From Bacteroidales bacterium (GTDB lineage: Bacteria > Bacteroidota > Bacteroidia > Bacteroidales > ML635J-15), in contig JALOAQ010000053.1 of assembly GCA_023228725.1 (NCBI GenBank), positions 1-20,080 on the forward strand: 20,080 bases of DNA. Direction: 5' to 3'. The notes under the pieces were generated by a model. It was not told where the DNA came from, did no database searches, and saw nothing but the letters and a program-made list of their open reading frames with translations. Below are positions 1 to 6,130 of the stretch, one piece after another; position 1 is the stretch's first letter; the number at the start of each line of letters is the position of its first letter. Position numbers and translations under genes: made by a program.

Positions 1-575
1 ATCGAGTTGTATTTTGCCCTAAAAAGACCACATGCGAAGCCGGCTATCGCAATAAAGAACAATGTCGTTATAAATTGAAGAACCCCCATTTTATAAACGA
101 ATACATAATGTGAGATTGCAAATAACACAGTGCTTAAGATAATAGGAACATAAAAGCTATTTTGAAAAATCTTATATTGTAATAAACCTTGTATGAAGCC
201 ACGAAACATCAATTCCTCAACTAACGGGGCAATTAATGTAACCAATATTACAATGACAAATATATTACCAATTTCCAAAGGAGACATTGTATTATGAAAT
301 AAAAGATTGGTTATAATATTTGATAGAAATCCAATGAAGAGTCCTGTAAGAATAGATTTTTTTACTATTTTTTTATTTACACCTTTAATTCTTAGTCCAA
401 ATATTGAAGAAAACTCCTTTTTATAAAATAACAAAGAAAATATTGATATATATAGTATAATATAAGATGATGTTAAAATAAAAGGATAATTAAAATCCCA
501 ATAGTGAAAATTTAAAAAGTGTATTAACCATAATCCCACACAACAAAAAAATATTCCAATAATAGGTATAATCAT
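1..575 (-). CDS. CPBP (CAAX-like) intramembrane metalloprotease, 3' end cut by window edge
   Basis: The minus-strand frame is open from an ATG at 575 to the left edge, giving 191 visible residues. It is very hydrophobic with several membrane segments. The CPBP/Abi signatures are visible: an EExxxR motif (Glu120, Glu121, Arg125, in VEELMFRG) and an FxxxH motif (Phe152, His156, in FAISHYV), followed by another hydrophobic helix ending in GLFRAKYNS at the edge. Family knowledge: these membrane proteases include CAAX prenyl-endopeptidase relatives and bacteriocin self-immunity or peptide-processing proteins. An in-frame GTG at 641 is an alternative start that would overlap the preceding gene; an in-frame stop lies at 651-653. 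It lies 55 bp downstream of the HTH/double-glycine peptide gene on the same strand, so a role in processing or immunity for that peptide is possible but inferred. The third conserved motif would lie outside the window. Confidence 0.87.
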   Translation of the reverse strand, partial: MIIPIIGIFFCCVGLWLIHFLNFHYWDFNYPFILTSSYIILYISIFSLLFYKKEFSSIFGLRIKGVNKKIVKKSILTGLFIGFLSNIITNLLFHNTMSPLEIGNIFVIVILVTLIAPLVEELMFRGFIQGLLQYKIFQNSFYVPIILSTVLFAISHYVFVYKMGVLQFITTLFFIAIAGFACGLFRAKYNS

Positions 576-630
576 ATTTTTAATTTGCTTTAATTTAATA
601 ATTACAATAAATTTTTTTATTAAACATTTT

Positions 631-738
631 TTAAATACCACGTAACAAATTTAGGTTGCAATACTGCCACCAGCCGTCAGTGTGTAAATTATTTTCACAA
701 AAGCCTCCTTTTGTGTTGTTTAAATTCTTCTTATCCAT
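631..738 (-). CDS. Candidate free-standing double-glycine (bacteriocin-like) peptide, alternative reading of the 3' end
   Basis: From the internal ATG at 738 the frame gives 35 residues: a polar 12-residue leader ending in Gly-Gly, then a core of 23 residues with Cys14 and Cys27 (whole-peptide numbering), Trp23-Trp24 and an Arg-Gly-Ile end. Double-glycine leaders are cleaved by C39-type peptidase/ABC transporters; no such transporter is visible here. If the upstream A8 run were A7, the HTH frame would stop at a TAA overlapping this ATG (TAATG), the same coupling seen at the PBP2/rodA and Bro/res junctions in this window. The leader lacks the longer conserved pattern of well-known families, so the call is tentative. 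Confidence 0.4.
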   Translation of the reverse strand: MDKKNLNNTKGGFCENNLHTDGWWQYCNLNLLRGI

Positions 739-990
739 TATTGTATCAGAGTTTGGGCTATTATGTTTTTTTTGAAAACACATTTTAAAATTACCTTCAA
801 CTTCATATTTATAAGCATGTGCATATCTATCATACACAATAGGACAGCCCAATTCTTTTAAACAATCTAATATTCTATACAACTGCCTCTCGGAAACGCC
901 TATCTTTTTTGCAAAATTGCAAGGTCTGCCAGTTGATTTTATTCTAATTAAATAATCAATATGTTCTAACATTAATTTATTATTAATCAT
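631..990 (-). CDS. Small HTH protein with a bacteriocin-like double-glycine C-terminal extension
   Basis: This is a 119-residue protein. Residues 8-70 read as a helix-turn-helix/winged-helix DNA-binding domain (IDYLIRIKSTG..., with the recognition-helix-like stretch VSERQLYRILDCLKELG, then a YDRYAHAYKY hairpin), typical of small Bacteroidota HTH proteins that normally end near residue 75. Residues 85-119 look unrelated: they start with an internal Met and read as a short leader MDKKNLNNTKGG followed by a 23-residue core with two cysteines and a Trp pair (FCENNLHTDGWWQYC...). That resembles a double-glycine leader peptide precursor. An A8 run (766-773, minus-strand A) lies between the two halves, so the fusion may be a frameshift joining two genes. 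Downstream is a CPBP protease; 98 bp upstream is an AbiEi-like antitoxin. The HTH assignment is fairly firm; the peptide function is inference. Confidence 0.7.
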   Translation of the reverse strand: MINNKLMLEHIDYLIRIKSTGRPCNFAKKIGVSERQLYRILDCLKELGCPIVYDRYAHAYKYEVEGNFKMCFQKKHNSPNSDTIMDKKNLNNTKGGFCENNLHTDGWWQYCNLNLLRGI

Positions 991-1088
991 TTTGCAGTTT
1001 TAAAATAGAATATTATAAAAAATCACATTTGCAATTTACAAAATAAATCAATACAAAAAACTAAAAAAACAATTCCTTTTGTAAATTT

Positions 1089-1694
1089 CTAAGTTTGTTT
1101 TAATATGTTATTTATCCAAGCTGGTGCTAATTTTGCGTCATGGAAAATGTTCTCCTGCATTTCTTTTTTTAATACGGTTTTTAATTGTTTTAAAATCTCA
1201 TCTGTAACATTTTCTTTGCCGATTTCTTTTAGTGCTTGAATCACCAAAGTACTTATTTCTCCTTTTGTCATTAAGTTTTTAGGAGTTGTTCGTTTGAACG
1301 AGATAGTCCTCTTACCTATTTTTATATTTCTAGCTGAGCCATCGGTAAGATAGACAATTTTCATAGGGACTTGCGTAGATAGCCCCAAACGATTCAACGC
1401 ATAAATGCCTGTTGGAATAATACGGGCTTTATCACGTTTTGCAATAGCCTCGGCAATTTCTTCCGTAGATGGGTAAAGAATGCCTAACTCTTCGTCAATC
1501 TTTGGATAGAGATAAATACCATGAGCCAAACGAATGAGTATTTTCTTTTCGTTTGTTAATCGATAAAGTGCTTTTTTGATGTTTTCAGGATTACCTAAAT
1601 TCAAAAAATTATCTACAAACAGAATGTTTCCTTTTGGCATTTTTTGCAATAATTCTGCAATTTTAGCCTCAATTTTGAGTCTTATCTCACCCAT
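1089..1694 (-). CDS. AbiEi-like (DUF6088) type IV antitoxin, without an adjacent AbiEii toxin
   Basis: A 201-residue soluble protein. The N-terminal 70 residues form a winged-helix-like domain (VDNFLNLGNPENIKKALYRL, then KILIRLAHGIYLYPK), followed by the characteristic AbiEi/DUF6088 region (YPSTEEIAEAIAKRD, IIPTGIYALNRLGLSTQVP, IVYLTDGSARNIKIG, ISFKRTTPKNL). Family knowledge: AbiEi proteins counter AbiEii nucleotidyltransferase toxins and repress their own promoter by binding inverted repeats with the N-terminal domain. In a normal operon the toxin gene follows directly; here the next minus-strand gene is the small HTH protein, and no nucleotidyltransferase is in the window. A perfect 13-bp inverted repeat overlaps its predicted promoter about 60-90 bp upstream of the ATG at 1694, which fits autoregulation. 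Confidence 0.78.
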   Translation of the reverse strand: MGEIRLKIEAKIAELLQKMPKGNILFVDNFLNLGNPENIKKALYRLTNEKKILIRLAHGIYLYPKIDEELGILYPSTEEIAEAIAKRDKARIIPTGIYALNRLGLSTQVPMKIVYLTDGSARNIKIGKRTISFKRTTPKNLMTKGEISTLVIQALKEIGKENVTDEILKQLKTVLKKEMQENIFHDAKLAPAWINNILKQT

Positions 1695-1750
1695 AATTTA
1701 TTCAATAATTTCAATATTTTTAATAAAGTATTAATGAATTGCTTACACAA

Positions 1751-1785
1751 TTTCGTCCCAAATTTAGTACATATTTGGGACGAAA
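1751..1785. promoter_or_regulatory. Perfect inverted repeat overlapping a promoter: candidate antitoxin operator
   Basis: The arms TTTCGTCCCAAAT (1751-1763) and ATTTGGGACGAAA (1773-1785) are exact reverse complements around a 9-nt spacer. On the minus strand this region also holds a Bacteroidota-type -7 box TAAATTTG (1759-1766) and a TTG at 1786-1788, separated by exactly 19 nt. The palindrome therefore occupies the promoter spacer and most of the -7 box of the AbiEi-like gene starting at 1694. I read it as an operator. A plus-strand terminator is the alternative, because seven Ts follow at 1790-1796, but no plus-strand gene leads into it. Confidence 0.6.
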
Positions 1786-1796
1786 CAAGTTTTTTT

Positions 1797-2111
1797 CAAT
1801 CCAAATTGGAAAAGTCCTATGTCCTGTCCCGCAACCAATATATAGAATGTTGTTTAAAGCATAATTTTCAATGAAATACTTTTCATTCTTAGATACTTGT
1901 CGACCACCACAAAATTCGTTTTGTTGGTCTGTTTTCGTTCTTTGAACCCATAAATTGTATTGTTCTTGTCCCATTTTTTATTTATTTGTTGATTATTTTG
2001 GTCTGTTAAAATTGGTGCTAACTCGTTTACACACGCTCCAAACCTCTCCCTTATACACCCCAATCAATGCAAAATAGCAGGTTCCTGAATTTTTACTTTT
2101 ACATTAGTATT
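1797..2111. other. Intergenic stretch without a convincing gene
   Basis: Between the antitoxin promoter and the end of the UpxY-like gene no reading frame looks like protein. Two short minus-strand frames overlap each other here and have no domain or plausible start region. Parts of the stretch (about 1815-1840 and 2010-2085) are less AT-rich than their surroundings, with segments such as CCTGTCCCGCAACC and GTGCTAACTCG. They could be remnants of a mobile element or recombination site, but I could not assign them. Confidence 0.4.
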
Positions 2112-2615
2112 TTATTTGTCTAAAATTTTAAAAATTAAATCTTCTTTATAAATTCCAATATTTATATTTTGCAAAGCAGTTTCAATATAAATCAACTTAT
2201 CATTTGACTTTTTACCTATAAATCCTATTTGACCTTTAAAAATTCCTTTGGTAATTTCAATTTTTGTCCCAAATCTTAATTTTTCGCATAAATTTACTTG
2301 ATAATCGTTCTCACAAAACTTTTCTAAAAGCTCTATGTCTTCATCATTTAAAAATTCAAACTTATTTTCTAATTTTAAAAATTTACTAATGCCTTTAATA
2401 TATTGATGTTTATAAATATCTGTTTCAAAAATTTTTATAAAAATATACCCGCTAATCAAAGGTTTTAAAACTTTTCTCTTTCCATTAAGAGTAAAAATAG
2501 TTTTCTCTTGTCTAAAAAACTTTGTTTCAAGCTCCCGAAAGATTAATTCTTTGTAAACCTCATTTTCTTTTTGCGGTTTTGTGCAGATTATATACCATCT
2601 TTTTGTTGATTTCAC
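2112..2615 (-). CDS. UpxY/NusG-family specialised transcription antiterminator
   Basis: A 167-residue NusG paralogue. Residues 6-100 form the NGN domain (KRWYIICTKPQKENEVYKEL at the start, PLISGYIFIKI in the middle). Residues 114-160 form a KOW domain (FGTKIEITKGIFKGQIGFIG). Family knowledge: UpxY proteins stop premature termination in the 5' leader of the operon they head, usually capsule or exopolysaccharide operons. The start is GTG at 2615: an in-frame TGA lies five codons upstream, and the overlapping ATG at 2617 reads ATG-TGA, so no ATG start exists. A promoter match about 210 bp upstream implies a long leader. Unusually, the genes that follow on the strand are an antitoxin, an HTH protein and a protease, not glycan genes, so the target operon is missing or has been displaced. 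Confidence 0.82.
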   Translation of the reverse strand: MKSTKRWYIICTKPQKENEVYKELIFRELETKFFRQEKTIFTLNGKRKVLKPLISGYIFIKIFETDIYKHQYIKGISKFLKLENKFEFLNDEDIELLEKFCENDYQVNLCEKLRFGTKIEITKGIFKGQIGFIGKKSNDKLIYIETALQNINIGIYKEDLIFKILDK

Positions 2616-2826
2616 ATTTACTAAATTTCAGAGTTTACCTTTGGTGAGCTCGCTTAAGGCTCGGTTCAAGATTTCAAAGTTTCACAGCTCCGCTTCCTCA
2701 AGCTTTCAAAAACTTAAGTAAAAAACTTATAAAACATTAGTCTTTTCATCATAAATAATAAAATTAAAACATTAAATAAATTCCTCAGGTCTTTTATTGA
2801 TTTAAGTAATGCTAAAATTTTGCTTA

Positions 2827-2857
2827 CAAATTTAATTATGTTTTTTTTTAAAACAAA
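2827..2857 (-). promoter_or_regulatory. Bacteroidota-type promoter for the UpxY-like gene
   Basis: On the minus strand the sequence reads TTTG (2854-2857), 19 nt, TAAATTTG (2827-2834). This is an exact match to the -33 TTTG / -7 TAnnTTTG pattern of the primary sigma factor in this phylum. Transcription would start near 2820 and give a leader of roughly 200 nt before the GTG at 2615, which suits an UpxY-type gene whose product acts on its own leader. AT-rich DNA yields such matches by chance, so it remains a prediction. Confidence 0.5.
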
Positions 2858-3133
2858 TTTTTTTAGTAAAATTTACAAAAGGCAGATTTAACTATATAAA
2901 TTTCTTATATAAGGTTAAAATATTTTTATTATTTTAGAATTAAATTTTAAAAAAATAGCAAAAATTCTATAATTTAGGTTTTATCTTAATTTCATTTCCC
3001 AAAAAAGTTCGACTTTTAAAACTCGAACCGATTTGAGCACAAAAAACGAAACTTTATTTGGAAATTTACGTAGAATCTAGAATGGGGTGTTGGTTTTAGG
3101 TTTTGTAAAATGGAAAAAGTGGGGTTTTGGCGG

Positions 3134-3159
3134 GATTTTTGCCATTTATTGCAAAAATC
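3134..3159. other. Small inverted repeat (9-bp arms)
   Basis: The arms GATTTTTGC (3134-3142) and GCAAAAATC (3151-3159) are exact reverse complements with an 8-nt loop. No T-tract follows on either strand, so it is not a standard intrinsic terminator. Its role is unknown. Confidence 0.4.
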
Positions 3160-3212
3160 ATGACAAAACAGGCAAAATATTTCACCAAATTCAGTACACG
3201 CAAGTAATTTAG

Positions 3213-3285
3213 CTTTCAACTTTCAACTTTATAAACTTTCGACTTTGTAGACTTTCGACTTTATAGACTTTCGACTTTCGACTTA
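3213..3285. repeat. Short tandem repeat built on ACTTTC(G/A)
   Basis: Two and a half 16-bp units of the form (A/A)(A/G)ACTTTCGACTTT(G/A)T occupy 3233-3280. They are preceded by degenerate copies (CTTTCAACTTTCAACTTTAT) and followed by CGACTT. The internal sub-repeat is 6-7 bp. The block ends 2 bp before the repeat copy at 3288. It is non-coding. Confidence 0.75.
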
Positions 3286-3287
3286 TT

Positions 3288-3303
3288 ATAGGTGGATAGT
3301 TTT
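3288..3303 (+). repeat. Boundary repeat, copy 1
   Basis: ATAGGTGGATAGTTTT is identical to 16103-16118. Allowing a GGA insertion in the second copy, similarity continues into ATATTAT on one side and TTAT on the other (about 27 bp). This copy lies 45 bp beyond the stop codon of the minus-strand pepP gene, where the accessory region meets the housekeeping block. Confidence 0.7.
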
Positions 3304-3348
3304 ATATTATTAACTGCTTCGAATCCAGTAGTTTTGGCGAAAAATAAT

Positions 3349-4608
3349 TTATTTACAAATGTCGCTAATTTCTATTGGTATATTACTGCACAAGTCTATT
3401 GGATTTTCAGCAACAAGAATATCGTTTTCCAATCTTATGCCAAAACCTTCTTCGGCTATGTAAATTCCTGGTTCGCAACTTAATACCATTCCCGGCAAAA
3501 GAACAGTGTCTTTTTTTCCCACATCATGAACATCAAGTCCTATAAAATGTGAAAGTCCGTGCATAAAATATTTTTTAAAAGCAGGCTTGTCATCTTCTTG
3601 ATTTTTAATATCTGCCTCTGTCAACAAATCTAATTTTAAAAGTTCTTCCTGTATCAAAAGTTCACATTCTTTATTTAATTCTCGTATTGTATTACCCGGA
3701 ACAAATTTAGTTTTCATTTCTTTTAAAACTTTTAAAACAGAAGAATAAACTTGTTTTTGTCTATTTGAAAATTTTCCAGAAATAGGAATTGTTCTTGTTA
3801 AATCAGCTGCATAATAATTGTATTCAGCTCCAAAATCCATAAGCAACAAATCCCCATTTTTACATAAATTTCGGTTTGTTTCGTAATGCAAAACACAATT
3901 GTTTTTTCCTGATGCAATTATTGGCGAATAAGCATGTGCTTCAACTCCATTTTTTATAAACCACCGACTTATTTCAGCTTCCACTTCATATTCATAAATT
4001 CCTGGTGATAGAAATTTTAATATTTGTTCAAAAGCCTCACCGGTTATATCAATAGCTATTTGCATTAAGTCAATTTCTTCTTTTTCTTTTTGCAACCTTA
4101 ATTGCATGGAAAAAGTATCTAAGTCTCTATACTGAATTTCTTCATTTTTCAAGCTTTCTTTCCATGCTGCAACAATTTTATTTTCATAAATTAGCCCTCT
4201 TACATTTGAAGACATTGAATAATATACTAAGCTATCGGGATTGTAAATTTCTTGAAAAACTTTCTCAAACTCAGTTAAATAAAAAATGTTTTTTATTCCA
4301 GAAATATCTTTGGCTTCATCGATAGAATATTTATGTCCTGTCCAGATAAGCATTTTTTCATTTGGCTCAATTATAAAAGCGTATTCCTGCTCTTGGTTTT
4401 CGGTTTTATGCAATAAAATTATGGTTTTTTCTTGCTTTAAACCGCTGAAATAAAACAAATCGCTATTTTGCCTATATTTATATAATGTGTCTGCGTTTCT
4501 TGAAAACTCTTCGGCAGGAAAAAGAATACTTATTGAATTATTAGGTAAAAGCAAAAAAAGTTTTTTTCTATTTCTAATAAAAAAGTCTTTATTAAGTGTA
4601 AGATTCAT
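3349..4608 (-). CDS. pepP: Xaa-Pro aminopeptidase (M24B)
   Basis: A 419-residue cytosolic metallo-aminopeptidase that removes N-terminal residues preceding proline. Residues 1-150 match the aminopeptidase P N-terminal domain (PAEEFSRNADTLYKYRQNSDLFYFSGL). Residues 175-410 form the pita-bread catalytic domain. All five metal ligands are visible: Asp258 (LLMDFGAEY), Asp269 (AADLTRT), His354 (HGLSHFIGLDVHD), Glu379 (SCEPGIYI) and Glu394 (IRLEND). The supporting histidines His241, His350 and His361 are also present. The length is close to E. coli PepP (about 440). It begins 10 bp after the stop of the outer-membrane-like gene at 4619-5527, so the two are probably co-transcribed. The stop at 3349 is followed by non-coding repeats. 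Confidence 0.93.
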   Translation of the reverse strand: MNLTLNKDFFIRNRKKLFLLLPNNSISILFPAEEFSRNADTLYKYRQNSDLFYFSGLKQEKTIILLHKTENQEQEYAFIIEPNEKMLIWTGHKYSIDEAKDISGIKNIFYLTEFEKVFQEIYNPDSLVYYSMSSNVRGLIYENKIVAAWKESLKNEEIQYRDLDTFSMQLRLQKEKEEIDLMQIAIDITGEAFEQILKFLSPGIYEYEVEAEISRWFIKNGVEAHAYSPIIASGKNNCVLHYETNRNLCKNGDLLLMDFGAEYNYYAADLTRTIPISGKFSNRQKQVYSSVLKVLKEMKTKFVPGNTIRELNKECELLIQEELLKLDLLTEADIKNQEDDKPAFKKYFMHGLSHFIGLDVHDVGKKDTVLLPGMVLSCEPGIYIAEEGFGIRLENDILVAENPIDLCSNIPIEISDICK

Positions 4609-4618
4609 TTTATAAAAT

Positions 4619-5527
4619 TTAAAAAGGTTCTACTTTAATTCCAAATAAAGAAAGCATATAAGTTTTGTTTACTCTTCCTATTTCGGGGGAAAAGCTATAA
4701 TTTAAACTTGGTCTTAATTCATAAAATAAATGAGTATGTTTCCAAAAATCTCGTTTTTTACCAATCCTAAAATCAATTCCTAATGGTATATATCCAGAAA
4801 TTGCAAAAAACAATTTGGTTTTATGAATTTCATCTTGATTTATTGGCATACTATCCAAATATGTTTCAGGATTTAAGTGCATAAATCCAAGTTGTAAGGA
4901 ACTTGCCTGAACGCTTGTTGATTCAGAAAATGAAATTTCCACTTTTGTATTTACTGAAATTCCGGCACTTAGCCCAAGACCTGTATAAAGCGACCATCTT
5001 GCTTCTGGCTTAGTTCTAAATAAAACCGCAAAATCTAAATGTAATTGCTCAGAATAATGTTTTAAGTCTATAGTTTTATAATTAATCGAATCAACAACTC
5101 CAACATAATCAGTATTTAAAAAATAAAGAGAGTCTATTGTTGTATAATCTTTTTTACTATATGCTTGACGAGAATTTGTTCCTGAAAAATAAGTTAAACC
5201 AAGCCTTAAATTTGGATTTTTTCTATAATTAAGTTTTGATTTATCAACAAATTGAAGACCAAGGTTTATTGAAAAACAAGTTTGTTCTGATAAGTAAGTT
5301 CTCATAATTTTATTATAGTCTGAAAAGTCAATTTTTAACAAATCAGAGTTTGGGGCTAAGAGAATAAAATCTTGGATATTTCCACTAGTTTTTTCTTCTG
5401 TAAAATAAGCAACTTGAAAATTAACATCACTAATCCTAGCGGTTTTATAGGAATCTATTTCGTCATTTTGGGAAAATAAAACTGTTGAAATCAAGAAAAA
5501 AACAAATAAGAGACTTTGTGTTTTCAT
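4619..5527 (-). CDS. Secreted protein, probable outer-membrane beta-barrel, unknown function
   Basis: A 302-residue protein with a clear signal peptide (MKTQ, then a hydrophobic stretch LLFVFFLISTVLF), probably cleaved near the FSQ at residues 18-20. The mature part shows alternating hydrophobic/polar strands, many aromatic residues, stretches such as WSLYTGLGLSAGISV and YIPLGIDFRIG, and a C-terminal phenylalanine, all typical of outer-membrane barrels. I do not recognise a named family. The gene is the first of a two-gene minus-strand unit with pepP and is transcribed divergently from bcp across a 130-bp gap; no TAnnTTTG box was found for it. A role in the cell envelope is inferred from the signal and strand pattern only. 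Confidence 0.75.
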   Translation of the reverse strand: MKTQSLLFVFFLISTVLFSQNDEIDSYKTARISDVNFQVAYFTEEKTSGNIQDFILLAPNSDLLKIDFSDYNKIMRTYLSEQTCFSINLGLQFVDKSKLNYRKNPNLRLGLTYFSGTNSRQAYSKKDYTTIDSLYFLNTDYVGVVDSINYKTIDLKHYSEQLHLDFAVLFRTKPEARWSLYTGLGLSAGISVNTKVEISFSESTSVQASSLQLGFMHLNPETYLDSMPINQDEIHKTKLFFAISGYIPLGIDFRIGKKRDFWKHTHLFYELRPSLNYSFSPEIGRVNKTYMLSLFGIKVEPF

Positions 5528-5626
5528 AATTGTGAAATTTAATTTAATTTTTATGCAAATTACAATATTTTTTTGAAATGTTAATAAAGTTTTTCAAATA
5601 ATTATAAGTTTCCCGATTATGATTTT

Positions 5627-5634
5627 TATATTTG
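5627..5634 (+). promoter_or_regulatory. Candidate -7 box for the bcp-recA operon
   Basis: TATATTTG matches TAnnTTTG and lies 23 bp before the bcp ATG at 5658, leaving a short leader. The -33 element is weak: no TTTG occurs at the expected 19-nt spacing, only GTTTC nearby. No LexA-like palindrome was seen in the 130-bp divergent region. Confidence 0.4.
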
Positions 5635-5657
5635 TAAATTAATAAAAGTATATTTTA

Positions 5658-6119
5658 ATGAATAAATTAGAGATTGGAAGCAAAGCACCTGATTTTAAAG
5701 GACTAAATCAAGATGGTAAGGAAATAAAACTATCCGATTTTGCAGGGAAAAACTTGATTTTATATTTTTATCCTAAAGATTCTACTCCGGGTTGCACTGC
5801 CGAAGCTTGTGATTTACGCGATAATTATGATATGTGGCTAAGTAAATCTTACGAAGTTTTAGGTATAAGCCCCGACAGTCAAAAATCACATCAAAATTTT
5901 ATTGAAAAACACAATTTACCTTTTGATTTAATAAGCGATACAGAAAAGGAAATTTTAATAGTTTATAATGCTTGGGGCGAAAAATCTATGTACGGAAGAA
6001 AATATATGGGTGTTTTGCGAAAAACTTATGTAATTAATTCTGAAGGAATTATAGAAAACATTTTTGATAAAGTAAAAACTAAAGATCATTCAAATCAAAT
6101 TATTAAAGAAATCATATAA
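5658..6119 (+). CDS. bcp: Thioredoxin-dependent thiol peroxidase (Bcp/PrxQ)
   Basis: A 153-residue atypical 2-Cys peroxiredoxin that reduces hydrogen peroxide and organic peroxides with electrons from thioredoxin, in the cytosol. The active-site segment FYPKDSTPGCTAEACDLRD carries the peroxidatic Cys46 and the resolving Cys51, five residues apart as in the PrxQ type. The peroxiredoxin threonine (Thr43) and proline (Pro39) precede it. LGISPDSQKSHQNFIEKHNLPFDLISD and GVLRKTYVIN are also family-like. The length is normal (E. coli Bcp is 156). The gene leads an operon; recA starts 11 bp after its stop, which links peroxide defence with DNA repair in one transcript. Confidence 0.95.
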   Translation: MNKLEIGSKAPDFKGLNQDGKEIKLSDFAGKNLILYFYPKDSTPGCTAEACDLRDNYDMWLSKSYEVLGISPDSQKSHQNFIEKHNLPFDLISDTEKEILIVYNAWGEKSMYGRKYMGVLRKTYVINSEGIIENIFDKVKTKDHSNQIIKEII

Positions 6120-6130
6120 AAATTAAAGAT

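Larger units (their letters stand above)
2616..3348. other. Long non-coding region: leader of the UpxY-like gene plus repeats
   Basis: These 733 bp lie between the UpxY-like GTG and the stop of pepP. They hold the probable transcribed leader (about 2616-2820, including a GAGC/GCTC stem near 2648-2664), a promoter match, about 120 bp of extremely AT-rich DNA, a 9-bp-arm hairpin, a tandem repeat and one copy of a repeat that also occurs at 16103. A 67-codon minus-strand frame at 3016-3219 crosses the hairpin and has no recognisable protein features. No invertible-promoter inverted repeats of the kind known for Bacteroides capsule loci were found by eye. Confidence 0.55.

Noticed and set aside
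1751..1796. Plus-strand rho-independent terminator (hairpin then T7)
   Set aside because: No plus-strand gene precedes it, and the stem coincides with a minus-strand promoter of the antitoxin, so an operator explains it better.
1720..1974. 84-codon minus-strand reading frame containing a CGTG segment that recalls a methyltransferase motif
   Set aside because: It runs through the perfect inverted repeat and promoter of the antitoxin gene, has no domain continuity, and overlaps another open frame. The resemblance is only a few residues.
1854..2063. 69-codon minus-strand reading frame
   Set aside because: It overlaps the previous frame, has no recognisable features, and lies in a compositionally mixed non-coding stretch.
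2616..2900. Invertible (phase-variable) promoter before the UpxY-like gene
   Set aside because: No pair of long inverted repeats flanking the promoter match could be found by eye; the AT-rich similarities are too short and imperfect.
3016..3219. 67-codon minus-strand reading frame ahead of the UpxY-like gene
   Set aside because: It spans a hairpin and the edge of a tandem repeat, with no domain, signal or conserved pattern. It is more likely non-coding DNA.
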